From Cymodocea nodosa (taxonomy: Eukaryota > Streptophyta > Magnoliopsida > Alismatales > Cymodoceaceae): a DNA stretch of 64,000 nt. The translations under genes were made by a program, and so were the position numbers. The notes beneath the pieces are model-generated. The model did not search any database, was not told where the DNA came from, and saw only the letters and a program-made list of their open reading frames with translations. The stretch spans positions 15,968,501 to 16,032,500 of the forward strand of contig CM072344.1 of the NCBI GenBank assembly GCA_036874045.1, read 5' to 3'. Every line of letters begins with the position of its first letter. Position 1 is the stretch's first letter. Below, piece by piece: positions 13,901-26,222 of this stretch.

Positions 13901-16334
13901 GTAGATGACTTCTCTAGATACACTTGGATATATTTTCTAGCATCTAAGACATAAGTTTTTGAAAAGTTTAAAATGTTTTGCAATCTTGTTCAAAATGAAC
14001 AAAGTGTCTCTGTTCAAAAACTTAGGAGTGATCATGGTACTGAATTTGATAATGATTAGATGAATAATTATTGTATAGATCATGACATTGATCACAGATT
14101 TTCTTTTCCAAGAGCACCGTCTCAAAATGGTGTTCTTGAGAGAAAGAATAGATCACTTCAGGAAATGGCCAGAACTATGTTGAATGAACATAAATTACCT
14201 TAAAATCTTTGGGCTGAAGTAGTAAATATAGCTTGTTATGTTATTAACAGAAGTCACTTAAGACCTCATGTTAATAAAACTCATTTTGAAATTATGTTTA
14301 ATAAGGTTCCAAAAATTTCCTATATGAAACCATTTAGCTGCAAGTGTTTTATTCTTACTACTAAGGATAAAAGAGATAAATTTCAAGCCAAAGCAGATGA
14401 AGGAATTTTTGTAGGTTATTCTACTAAAAGTAAAGCCTATAGAGTATATAACAAGACTTCTAGAACTATTGAAGAAACCCTCCATGTAAGCTTCAATGAA
14501 AATTCTTTTAGAGAATTTCAATCTAAAGTTGATAATGATGATATGATCAATTTCCCAAAAGAGTTAGAGATCAATAGAGAGATTGAAGATTTATCTGAGA
14601 AAAGCAAAAATATGAACTTAAATGATCAAACTAATGATGAAAGTGACAAACTTTTAGATGTTGATGAGAATATTGAGGAAAATCAAAGAAATTGGCGTTA
14701 TTCTTCATCACATCCCATTACTCAAGTCATTGGTAATATTAATGAGGGAGTTAAAACTAAAGCTTCAGCAAATTTAAGTAGTATGTGTATGTTTGTTTCT
14801 ATGGTGGAACCAAGGAATATAGAAGAAGAATTATCTAATGAAAATTGGATAGTGGCAATGCAAGAAGAACTAAATCAGTTCATCAGAAATGATGTTTGGG
14901 AATTAGTCTCTCCACCAGAAAATCAGTCCATAATAGGTACAAAATGGATCTTTAGAAACAAAACAAATGAAACTGGTCAAGTTATAAGAAACAAAGCTAG
15001 ATTAGTTGCACAAGGGTATACACGGGAAGGACTAGATTATGATGAAACATTTGCTCCTATGGCTAGGTTAGAAAGTATTAGAATATTATTGGCCTATGCT
15101 TGTTATATGGATTTTAAATTATATCAAGCGAATGTAAAGAGTGCATTTCTAAATGGTTTAATTAATGAAGAAATCTATGTAAAACAACCACCTGGATTTG
15201 AAGATATTAAAAATCCTAACTTTGTGTATAAATTGAAAAAAACCTTATATGGTTTGAAGCAAGCACCTAGATCATGGTATGAAAGATTATCTACTTTTTT
15301 AATAGAACAATGTTATATCGTGGGAAAAGTAGATCATACTCTATTTATCAAGAGAGATGGTAAAGATTAGATTGTTGTTCAAATATATGTGGATGATATA
15401 ATCTATGGAGCAACTTTTGAAAAATTGATAAAAATATTTTCTGAAGAGATGACTAGTTAGTTTGAAATGAGTATGATAGGAGAACTTTCATATTTTCTAA
15501 GACTTCAAATTAAGCAAATGGATAAAGGTATATTTTTAAATCAGGAAAAATATGCAGATGAAATGCTTAAGAAATTTAATTTTAATGATACAAGGATTCG
15601 AGGAACTCCTATGAGTACTTCTTTAAAGTTAGATATTGATGACATAGGAAAATCAATAGATCAAAGAAAATACAGAAGTATGATTGGTTCTTTACTTTAT
15701 TTGACAATTAGTAGACTTGATATTATGTTTGCTGTGTGCTTGTGCTAGATTTCAATCTAATCCTAAAGAATCACACTCAAGTGTTGTTAAAAGAATATTC
15801 AGATATATACAAGGAACTAAAAATTTCAGACTGTATTATTCTAAGGATAGTTCAATAGATCTTATAGGATATACTAATGCTGATTATGTAGGATCTAAAT
15901 TTGATAGAAAGAGTACCAGTGGCACATGTCAATTATTGGGAAATAATTTGGTGTCATGGTTTAGTAAAAAGCAAAATTGTGTAGCACTTTCTACTACAGA
16001 AGCTAAATATGTTGCTATTGCACTGTGTTGCACTCAGATTCTGTGGATAAGGCAAACTTTAGAAGATTTTGGATTATCTTATGATACAACTGAGATTTGT
16101 TGTGATAGTAGTTCAACAATAAATCTTTCCAAAAATCCTATATTACATTCTAGAGCAAAGCATATAGAGGTTAGACATCATTTTCTAAGAGATAACGTAA
16201 TTAAAGGAAAAATTAAATTAGGATTTGTGTCTAGTAAAAATCAATTAGCTAATATATTTACAAAACCTCTAGACGAAAATACATTTTGTAACATAAGACT
16301 AAATTTGGGTATTTGTAGGCTATGTGATGTGTAA
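10999..16334 (+). pseudogene. copia-1 gag-pol region (fossil)
   Basis: Gag spans about 10,999-12,990: an N-terminal copia gag segment (LNCPPLFDG...YWKYRM), a CCHC-like knuckle (CYKYKKPGHLSLDC, near 11,850) and a coiled-coil stretch. Protease starts near 13,250 (DSGTSSHM). The GAG-pre-integrase signature LWHRRIGH is near 13,640, and the integrase core (HMDLFGPT, VLVDDFSRYTW) runs near 13,830-14,250. Reverse transcriptase spans about 14,830-15,700 (GTKWIFRNK, ARLVAQGY, QANVKSAFLNG) and RNase H about 15,750-16,330 (TEAKYVA, HIEVRHHFLR, IFTKPL). Domain order is that of Ty1/copia. The region carries several breaks and encodes no full-length protein as it stands. Confidence 0.92.
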
Positions 16335-17690
16335 AATGCTTAAACTCCACAAAAAGATAAATATTGTTGATGATGTTGTTCACCTCATAGGTATTATATA
16401 CTTATCATAAATATCTAAGTAATATCTAAACTACTACTTAAGATACTATGTATTTATTGTAAAATCATAGTAGTATCTTATTGATTTTAAGTGGGTAATC
16501 AATTTTAATGGTTTTCACGATTTTAAGTGGAAGTGTAAATGAAAAACATTAAATATTTCTGAAATTCTGAAATTTTGATTAATTGTTTTCTTTGAATCAA
16601 GGAAATTGCATATGATCATGCATAAATTTGACTTGATTGATTAAACTTGTAGAATAATTTATATGTAAATCATCTTAAATTGTTAATCAAAAGTATGAGC
16701 TTATTGAAACTAATTCATATTTTCAGTAAAATCATAGAAGTAAAAATTGTATGAGATTTGTGTTTTATTACATATGTATTAATGGAATACATATATACTG
16801 TGCTTAAAATGAAAAGTGCTTATAAAGTAAAAATCTTTGAGAGTTTATTGATCAGTTTGATCACAAGTCTTTTATACTTGAGCAAATAGGTATGTAAGGA
16901 TTGTTGTCCTAAAAAGGGATTCTTTAAATCTGGCAACCTAAGGTCCTAATCAGATTTGGGATTGTTGACTGAAAGCTCATTACATGGGTACATTAGAAAG
17001 CTCTTGTATGATTCAAGCTTTTCAAACTAACTTTTAAAGAAAATTATCTATATTTACTGTTTTGAAAAGAAAAAGTTGTTTCATTAATTATAGATATCTT
17101 TGAATCAAATATAGTTTCTACCAATATGACTACTGATTTATTGAATCAACATTAGTACTTTTGAAAACGTTTATTTGAGATACATTCTTTTATTCTCCTT
17201 GAATTAATCATATTGACTTCAAAGTTGTGTTTTGATTCATATACAGTAGGAATTGATTTTGGAAATCATTTTTGATGAATTCAGGATAATAGAAGTTTCT
17301 GAAAAAAAATTTAAAAGAATAGTTATACTTAACATCTATTGTTATACAAGTATATTTTGTATGTTATTGAATATATAAGAAGTATATTTGTAGGGGGAGG
17401 ATTAACAATGTCCAAAATAGATTAATATAATTCAAAATACAAATCTTGGTTAATCTGAATTTAAGTCCTCTTAAGATCTTGATGAAACAATTTAAGAAGA
17501 CAAACAAACTATTTTAGATTCATAAGAAGAGAATGTTAAAATAGTTTACAATGTTCTCAAGATAATGTTAAGTATACCATGTGTGTTATCTTTGGAAGGA
17601 AACATCCGAAACTTTTTTTATAGTAAAGTGTACTAACTAAACGTTATGTTATATAAGGTAACGTGTAAAACTGCCTCTAGATAGCATTTT
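16335..17690 (+). other. copia-1 spacer after pol, with internal PPT-like tract
   Basis: AT-rich and without a plausible coding frame. A purine tract GGGGGAGGA near 17,393 looks like an extra or central polypurine tract, as reported in some large copia elements; that role is inference. Confidence 0.45.
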
Positions 17691-17691
17691 A

Positions 17692-17830
17692 CTTGTTAAG
17701 TTAGTTAACTCAACGAGTTATACTTGAATAATTCGAGTACCTTGATTGAATAAACTATATTCAATACTCATTTAAAATCCAAACCAAACTTATACAAGTT
17801 GAGTTATTCGCCTAAAAACCCTATTTAAAC
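17692..17830 (+). promoter_or_regulatory. Motif cluster and TATA-like box before the copia-1 accessory frame
   Basis: An inverted pair TTGTTAAGTTA / TAACTCAACGA lies at about 17,693-17,716, another GTTGAGTTA near 17,798, and a TATTTAAAC box at 17,822-17,830 preceded by CGCCTAAA. The accessory frame begins at 17,866. The minus-strand leader of the gypsy accessory frame has the same CGCCTAAA then TATTTAAAC arrangement (56,440-56,467). A promoter role is inference. Confidence 0.5.
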
Positions 17831-17865
17831 ACTTATTACACAGGCACTTAGGTTATTCGTAAACT

Positions 17866-19966
17866 TTGTCTGAAAATCTTTCCCGCTTGTTGCTGTTACA
17901 ACCTGCAATGATGGTCTCTAAGTTCTACAAGGGTCATAGTAGAGGAAAAGGCAAAAGTAGAGGAGATGCAAAAGGAAAAGAAATAGATACTAATGAAGTT
18001 CCACATACTTGGTTCAAGAAAATACTTCGAGTAGACAAAAAGTTAACACAAATTTACAGTGAATACTTCTTTCCTCAAGGAATACTAGATGAAGTTAGAC
18101 AAAAGCTTCAAAATACTGATGAAAATATTACATATATGGGTATTCGAAGTAAATATGATAGAGAATACAGAATGAAATGTGTTGAAATTGCATTTTTAAA
18201 ATAGTATGCAAAATATTTGGAAAAAGGTGTTGGTACATCAACTAGAATTCCTCAAATACTTATAAATGGTACAAGATTACATGCATTTGAGGAAGAACAT
18301 GAATCAGCTATCCCTACTCCTTTGTATTCAAAATAAGTAGAATCAAATATTGCTGTAGATAACAGAAAAGTTGACAGTCTTCAAAAGACTATAGCAATAA
18401 AAAGTGCTTTTGAAGAATTAAAGCAGAAAACTTTTATGGAGCAATTTGAAAAGAAAATAACAATACTTGAAGATGAGAAACATAAATTTTATAGAAGGAA
18501 AATCAGAAAAATTATGACTAAGGAAACAAAGTCTGCTGAAAAAGGAAAATCAGATGAACATTTATTTCCAAAGGATAATGTATGTCTAGACATTGTACCT
18601 TATAGTGCATTTGATAAACTCATCAGTTCCGAACATACTGAAACTGATGAAGATAATGAGACTTTATTTTCCCTTGCTAGAAAACTTGAGAAGAAATTGA
18701 AGTCAAATATGAGCTCAAGTTTTTCTATTAGTTCAAGTCTTGATGATGCAGAAATTGACAAATCAGAGCATCAGACACCTGACATTGAACAAGTTATTGC
18801 AGATATAATTGACAATGTTGAGGCAGTAACTAGTTCACAAGCTGAATTGTTTGGAGTAGCAGATATCGAAAAAGTTAAGACTCCAGAAGAGCTAAACGTC
18901 AACCTGCCTTCTTCAAAATCTATAGAAGTAGAGTATGAGAATTCACAGCATGTATCAATGGAGATATCTGTTGAACAAAATGAACAATTACAAATAGATA
19001 CACCGGTTGTAGAATTTGTGGAAAAATTGAACTCTAATAATTTTATAGAGACTGAACAGATGAATGTTGAGCATAATGAAGATGTTCCTTACACTGTTGA
19101 AGTTGAAGAATCAAGCTTACCTAAGCAGCTTCAAGAAAATATTTTCGTAGAGGAACAACATGACATTCATTTTGAAGAAGAAGTTCCTGAAGATGAATTA
19201 AACTCTGAATCACGGCTTTAGGTATCACCTTCTTTGTGTACAGTATTACAAATTCAAGGTAATTCAATTCATTTTAGATCTAAGGAAGCATTGTAGAAAT
19301 ACAATAATCTGATTACATGTCAAATTCTACATGCTCGTCCAATAAAATTCAGAAATTTGATGAAAATAAGAGATCTATTTGAGTTTTAAGGCCTCATTCA
19401 ATTCTTGCCAGTTGGAATGAAATGGAAGCATTACATAGAGCTTATTGTAGCTTTTTATAGCAATCTGGTCAAGAATGAAAATATACTGAAAACTCAAATA
19501 AATAAATAGGAGTTAATATTATCTCCTGAAATAATTTTTGAAGTTTTGAGATTAAAGAATGAAGGTGTTGTTGTTACAAACAGATTTGACATGATTAGAT
19601 AACTAGAATGGAACATTCAGTCTTTATCAAAAATTACAGATGTATATACTAAAATGAGATTAATGGAAAATCTGAATGCAGAGGCAATGTTTATTGCAAA
19701 TATATTGCATGCCAATTTATTTCAGAGAGTTGTACACAATATGGAAGTCAGCAGAAGTTCTTTATATGCAACTTATGGTCTGCTGAATAGAATTCAAATC
19801 AATTGGTTTGATGTTTTTACTTCTCAACTACAACATATGAATTTAAAGTTATTTTATGGTGATGTTGTATGTAGACTCCTTGCAAGCCAATTGAATTTAT
19901 CCGACTAGTCCTCTGAAACTAAAGGCACAAGAGATTTTAGTGTAAATGATTTGTAAAAATTCTAGG
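17866..19966 (+). pseudogene. copia-1 post-pol accessory reading frame (fossil)
   Basis: Frames downstream of pol on the same strand encode a basic N-terminal part (KGHSRGKGKSRG), a long acidic middle rich in Glu, Asp and Ser (18,436-19,221) and a more conserved C-terminal domain with DLFEF near 19,372 and NRIQINWF near 19,786, followed by KLFYG. A frame of the same layout and with these same motifs occurs in the gypsy element at 54.1-56.4 kb. Frame remnants resume after solo LTR A at 22,162-22,360 with a Gln-rich stretch and a short helical C-terminus. No transmembrane segment is evident, so I do not call it env. It may belong to the 'putative plant transposon protein' group, but that is a weak suggestion. 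The copy carries a few breaks. Confidence 0.7.
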
Positions 19967-19971
19967 CTATG

Positions 19972-22161
19972 TGTTTGTGTTTTCCCAGCACTACATCAGA
20001 AAAACTTGGATTTTTTACTTAGTTAATTTATCTTTATGCCTATTCTTTCTTTTAGAAGTAAACAAACAACCTTTAATACAATTTAGATATTAATTCCAAT
20101 TTGTACTTTAACTGCAAGTGCACAGTGTCTATTGTATCAGTGTGTAAGTACAGGTCGATCCCACAGGGAATTGCTGAAGAATTTGAGAACTGTTTGTTTG
20201 TTAACAATCAAATTTGTATTTTCAATAAGCCCTCCGTTGAATTACAGTTAACTTAACAAACAAAGTTCATTGAGTTATGGCTAACTCAACGGACTAACCT
20301 CGTGGACTTCAGTTAACTCCACGAGCCTGTCTTTTCTTTTTAATACTGCTATTTACAAAGGAATTCAGTCAACCATTGGGCGATTCCACAGATTGTAAAT
20401 AACATCAATTAAGCTCTTTAATATTAGTTAACATTGGATTTATCATTAAGCAATACTAACATTTAGATAATTCAAACAGTAACCATTAAAATCTTTAAGT
20501 CTTTTGAACGAACCAATTTCAGTAAACTGTAAAACTAAAATAAACATAAAACAATCACAACACTAATAAAGATAACATTAATCACGATACAACACAAACA
20601 ATACAACACTCAAATACAACATACAAACATAGATAAATTGTTTTTGGTATTTTTGTTTTAATATGAACATGGAAATGGGCGAAAGGTGAAATGTAAAGTA
20701 ATCTCACTTGACAGTAAATACTTCTGACACTACTTGCAACGTGATTACACCACTGAAAATTAAACCACATACAATTCTGTCTCCTCTCCCTATAGAATCG
20801 CGAGTCCAGAATTGCAAGATGATCTCCTCTTCAGCATACAGGCATCAACTTGAAGCCAAGGCTAAAAGCTTTACGATCTCTTGAAATATGAGTCGGCGCT
20901 TGGTGAAAATGACTTCCCTTCCTACGACACGATCACTCCTCACAATGATTGTCAAGCATTGTGTTTGGCTCGAAATCAACCCGACATCAAGAAAGTATTC
21001 TCACAGACCTCCGATGGTTGGTGATTGTGGTAGTGGTAATGATGGTTGGTGTGGTACTTTGGAGAATTGCCGATACTGCCTGCAGAAAGCTCGGTGCTCT
21101 TCCTCTGTACACACTGGCCGTCCATCGATCACACCCTTTTCTTCTTTTTCTTCTTTTCTTTTATATTTCTTTAGTAGTAACTACTTCTGCTTGAATGGTC
21201 AGTTGGATTTCCTTCATTCATATCAATGGCGATGCTTTCTTCTCCCTGCGCGATACGTGTAGTCGTGGTTTTTCTTCCAACTGTCCTATTTCTACAACCG
21301 CTACAGTGGCATATTAGAAAATAAATAGTCCGTGGAGTTACAGATAACTCAACGGACTTTCTTCGTTGATTTAACTATAAAATACGTGCATAAATTTAAC
21401 TATCCGATGCTCAGGTGCATTTTGGATACTTATAAACTTAACTATCCGATGCTTAGATGCATTTCAGATAGTTACAAATAACTCACCGATATATAACTTA
21501 AGTAAATCTACCAGATCTCGACACGTGTCAGCAGTAGCTTAATAATAAAAGAAACATTTCGGAGAGTTACAGGTCTAACTATCCGATGCTCAACTGCACT
21601 TTCGGATAGTTAGAGATAACTCACCAAAAATCCACTTAATTCACTTTTCTAAAACATGACACGTGTCCTCAGCTATTTTATAAATAAAAAAAGATTTCGG
21701 AGAGTTACATATATAACTGTCCGATGTCCAGCTGCAATTTCGGATAGTTATAGATAACTCACCAAAAGTTCACTTAAGCCATACATTATGGTTTTGACAC
21801 GTGTACTTTAGGAAATAATAAAATATTCTTTCAAAACTTAACTGTTCGGTAATTTAAACATAACTATCCGACATGTTCGGTTTGTTAAACATAACTGTCT
21901 GAAATATGTCCGGTATGTTAAACATAACTGTCTAAAATATCAGAAAATTCGGATACTTAAGAATTTCACATCCTGCAACTTACCGACAGTTCAAAAATGT
22001 ACTAAATTAACATTAATTTCCCAAAATTATGCAGATTCTTCAATTAAAGCATATAACAGTGCAATTATAACATAATAGCTTAATTCTCATATGATAAGCT
22101 AAATATTATGCAATTAACCATCATTTAACTGTTAATAATATGCACTTTTTCATTCTAAACA
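19972..22161 (-). mobile_element. Solo gypsy LTR A, nested in copia-1
   Basis: A 2.19-kb solo LTR with a perfect target duplication CTATG at 19,967-19,971 and 22,162-22,166. On the minus strand it runs TGTTTAGAATG...AAACACAAACA, the same family as solo LTRs B and C and related to the LTRs of the gypsy element at 50.5-62.8 kb. It split the accessory frame of copia-1, so it is younger than that element. It contains several CGGATAGTTA / TAACTATCCG and CGTTGAGTTA / TAACTCAACGG motif pairs. Confidence 0.92.
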
Positions 22162-22878
22162 CTATGCATCAACCTCAACAACAACAACTTGATTGTACAA
22201 ACCATATACAACAACAACCAAGTTATTTAGTTCAAGCAGAATAGCAACCCCAGCTACCTCCTGACCTAGATGATGTGCTTAACGACATCAGAAATGATAT
22301 TAGGCATCTAGGAGATAAAATATGTAATACTATAAGTGATATACTTAGAAGAAATAGATAACTGTCTGTTTGCTTGTATCTGATTACAAAATGTAATATT
22401 TGTATTCATTGTTTGATTCATTGAATAATACATTTTTCTGTAAATGTTTACAATTCTTATTCTTGTTTACAAAAAGCGTTGTTGTAAATATATCTCTTAA
22501 TATATATATTCTATGTAATTATCTTTTTGATTAATGACAAAAAGGGAGAGAAAAAGATGATTATGATTTTAATTGTATATATTATAAAGGGAGATGATAT
22601 TTATATGGTTATTGTAATCTGACAAATGATAATGTAATCTGAAAGAAAATTATATGGTTATTAAATTATATAATGAAAGGAAGAGAAATGATACTTATGT
22701 AATTATTGACATCTGAAAGTTTTATTTCTGAGAGGTGAAATTTACACAAACAATAGAAATAAGCTTGAGTGAACTTAAGTCAACAAACTTGTTTGTTGAA
22801 TTAAAAGTTAACCCAACAAAGGTGCTTTGTTGAGTTAAATATATTTCATAATTGATTTAATATGATTTTTTCATCACC
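22162..22878 (+). other. copia-1 distal internal region
   Basis: Holds the end of the accessory frame (Gln-rich, to about 22,360) and an AT-rich untranslated stretch that includes GTTGAATTAAAAGTTAACCCAAC near 22,796, one more inverted motif pair. Confidence 0.6.
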
Positions 22879-22892
22879 AAAAAGGGGGAGAT
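22879..22892 (+). other. copia-1 polypurine tract
   Basis: AAAAAGGGGGAGAT directly abuts the TG start of the 3' LTR. The same tract is used by copia-2 (47,476-47,489, minus strand). Confidence 0.9.
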
Positions 22893-24447
22893 TGTTGAGT
22901 ATTTTGTTTTGATGATGTGTGCTGAATGAAAATAATCATATTTGCTTAATTACTATTGCTTGTGAAAAGAAATTAAAATCATCAATTAATACAGAAAAAG
23001 CTTACTGATATAAATACTTGTCTGTATTGGATCTGAAATTATACTAAGTTAATAACTAGTTGTTTCGTTGCATTAATTTCTCATTTAACTAAATGTTAAG
23101 TTAACGTGTGTTTTTAATAAAAAGCATGATATGTTTTAAAGTTATATTTTCTGCATCATGAACAGTACACGTTTAGACAACTCGTTAAGTTAGAGTTTTG
23201 TTCGTATAGAGGTCACGTGAGAACTCGTTAAGCTAGTGAGTAAAAGAAGAGAAGAACTCGTTAAGTTGGTGTTGTACACGTGGTGAAATTATAAGTTACG
23301 AATGTTATATTGTATCACGTGAGGTGCACATGTTTAACTTGTTAAGTTAACATAACTAAACGCGTTAAATTGTTATATTAAACACTAAGGAAATACGTTA
23401 GGTTAGCGTTAGAAAACTTAAGTTGTTATTTTTGCACGTGGTAAAATTCTTATTATAAAAACATTTGTTTATTATTGGTTCGTTGAGTTATCTGTAACAC
23501 AACAGAGATGGTTCGTTGAGTTGTCTGTAACACAATAGAGATAGTTCGTTGAGTTACTTATAGTATTTGTCACGTGAGTTGGCATATGAGGAACTCGTTA
23601 AGTTATATATCTACTTGTGTTACTCGTTTAGTTAACATTAAAGTAATGACTTCTTATTATACTTGATGAAAAATTTTGGAAGAGAAAGTTTATTTTGTAG
23701 GAAATTTTTCAAAGATCCAGGATTAATGATTAAAGAAAATTCGAAATGTAAACGTGGGTCAGAACGTGTGTATTTCGATGAAGGAAAAAGAAAAAACGTG
23801 AAGAAGTGAAAAACTGGTAGTGATTAAACGTGGAGGTTATGCATGAAATGAAGATATAGTATAAAAGACATAGAATTCTCGTTGATCAGTTATCCTTGCA
23901 CACCAAAAGAAAAATCTTTTTAGGGATCAAAAACACCTCTTTGGGGAAAAACTCTTAAGTGGAAGAAAATTTAGTGAAGTATAAAAAGATAAGATATATG
24001 TTGCTAAAGATTTGAAGTATCAGATAGAATAAAATTCAGTGAAGTAGAAAAAGTCAGATTTATGTCACTGAAGATCTGAAGTATCAGGAGAAAACAAAAT
24101 TCAGTGAAGTAGAGAAAGACAAAATATTCGTCACTAAAGAATTACTAAAGAAGAAAAAGAAAAAGAAGAAGAAAGATCTCAAACAGGGAGAAATGTTTTA
24201 AATTATGCATATTAGTTTTCTCTGTTTGTAGTTATGAAATTGTATAGATGAAATATGGTATCGATATATAATTGCATCTACAATTTCTAAGGAGAATTGA
24301 ATTATATATTGTAATTGAAACCTTGAATAAAAATGATTTTATGAAAATAGTGTCTCGATTTGTTTTTGAGTTTTAAAGTTTCAATTATATTCAAAAATAT
24401 TGAAAAACGCAATTCACCCACCTCTTATATAGCCATACAATCCTACA
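22893..24447 (+). repeat. copia-1 3' LTR
   Basis: Direct repeat of 9,220-10,799, beginning TGTTGAGTATTTTG and ending CCTACA, followed by the target duplication AATAA. It shows the same arrays of CTCGTTAAGTTA-type motifs and CACGTG boxes. Confidence 0.93.
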
Positions 24448-24452
24448 AATAA

Positions 24453-26222
24453 CATATTTTTTATCACAAGTCTTTTCCTTTCTTCTTTTTACCTCTTCTT
24501 CCTTACCTTTTTCTCTCTCATGTGTTCTTCCCCCACTTCTTGTTTCTCTTTCCCACGCATGTTTTCCTTACATATCTTTTCTATTTTTGATCTTAAATAA
24601 TATTTGTTAAATTTACATCGATATGTATACAATTTTTGGGCATAATGCCATCCATCTCTTCTCTTTCCTCTTTCCTTTATAATTAATAGTGTAAGTAGAC
24701 AAATGCATTATAAATTGATATAAACAGATGACTATGCTTATTCGACAATAGAAAGAAACAACAATCAAAATTGCTATATTTATTTTGCCAGAAACCCCAT
24801 ATTTATCCAAATATCTACAAAAATGTTTTTATTTATTTATTTAAATGATGGTTTCAACAAATTATAGTTCTCTCATATGAACGAATATTAAAAGAAAATC
24901 ATAGATTCAAAGCTATAGCTTACATTTTTAGATTCATCCAAACATGTGGCAACTAGCTTAATTGGTTAAGAGAGTTTGATTGCTTACTTTCACAAAGGTT
25001 CTATTTTGTCGATTGTCATCCCAAATGTAGTGTAATGGAACTACATTACTTAAGTAAATCACAATTCCTCACCTGAAAAAATTAGCCAAAATAATAAAAG
25101 CCAATATGATGGTGAGAATTGAACTATCATAAGAAAGAAACATATTGTAGACTTGAATGTGCAAAATAGAACTTCCAATCAGCCAAGATAATTACATGAC
25201 TTATCCAATATCATAAATTGTTGGTACAATTATTCAAATATCTTGCATAACGTGGAGACATCGGCATTTCATATTTGTTAACATGTAGCATGTACAAGTG
25301 TAAAACTATATATAATATTATCCAAGATTTCGTTACACATTATACTTGAAAGTGTAGGGTCCTCACAACTTGTAATCTATGATACTATTCATGCTTAACG
25401 AGAATAAATTCACTCACAATACCTTCACTATGGTTATTTATAAATTAAGCATCGCCTTAAAAATTGCTGGCGAGGATATATACCCTAATTAGGAAGAGCA
25501 TAATAACGACGATATATATGTTCGCTATTTTTCACAAAACGTTAACTGTGTTACTTGTTTAAAAAATTGATTAAAGAAAACAAACCTTAAATTCTAATCC
25601 TAAACCTTAAACCTTAGGTTTAAAGAAATGTTTGCGTAAAACATGATCTGAAGAAATGTTTATTTATTTTTCCGGTTACCATGATCATCACAAGAAAAGT
25701 CGCACCAGAACTTCCCTCGTTGGTTTGTCTCTTTCAAGCTTAAAATATTAGCGTGCGTACCACACCCCAACTACATTTGAAGGATTATATATACATATTT
25801 ATCTCTTCGGAAAACACCATCGCAGCCGCAAACATGCTTTCAACCCAAGCGAATCACAGAGCCCAGTCGTCGATCACCATCCACCAACCCACAATAAACA
25901 CCCTTAATTACGACGTCTCCCTCTTCATCCAATTCCAACAACCTTGTTGCCTCTGCTGGTGCTGAGACTAGCCATTCCTCCTCCTTCCTCTTCGATCTGC
26001 TCCTCTTCCTCTACGGCAAGAGCCACCGTCCCATTGGCCCAGCCTCCGCTCAATAATTAACCCTTGGAACGACGACCATCACTACTCCAGGATAATTAAT
26101 TAGCTCGGTCCGTGGAAGCGTCCGCGCGTGGCAGCAGCAACCCACACCGCGATTAATCATCGGGCCGGCCGCCGGCGCGCACGTATCATTGACAGGTATT
26201 TCTTATATATACATAAGAAAGG
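24453..26222 (+). promoter_or_regulatory. Upstream region and leader of the GAUT gene
   Basis: AT-rich to about 25,700 with no gene seen. A TATA-like TTATATATACAT lies near 25,785, followed by a C- and T-rich leader and a GC-rich stretch near 26,100-26,190. Another TATATATA at about 26,206 lies only some 15 bases before the ATG and is unlikely to be the core promoter. Which start is used is inference. Confidence 0.45.

Larger units (their letters stand above)
9220..24447 (+). mobile_element. copia-1: SIRE-like Ty1/copia LTR retrotransposon
   Basis: Near-complete fossil copy of 15.2 kb. The 5' LTR is 9,220-10,799 and the 3' LTR 22,893-24,447. A perfect target duplication AATAA lies at 9,215-9,219 and 24,448-24,452. 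The PBS TGGTATTAGAGC (10,802-10,813) matches the initiator-Met tRNA type used by plant copia elements, and the PPT AAAAAGGGGGAGAT is at 22,879-22,892. Order is gag, protease, integrase, reverse transcriptase, RNase H, accessory frame, which is copia order. Length, the coiled gag and the post-pol frame suggest the SIRE/Maximus lineage. The coding part carries roughly ten or more breaks, so the copy is dead. The LTRs differ by several percent by eye, suggesting an insertion a few million years old. A solo gypsy LTR (A) sits inside it. Confidence 0.93.

Noticed and set aside
20888-21262. A conserved 60-120 residue frame (MSRRLVKM...) found in LTRs A, B, C and F
   Set aside because: It runs antisense to the LTR, and the differences between copies mostly change the amino acid. 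It looks like conserved LTR sequence that happens to be open, not a gene.
24953-25140. tRNA-like A and B boxes (TAGCTTAATTGGTTAAGAG; AGGTTCTA) upstream of the GAUT gene
   Set aside because: No cloverleaf, weak B box, no tail or target duplication. At most a decayed tRNA-derived SINE.
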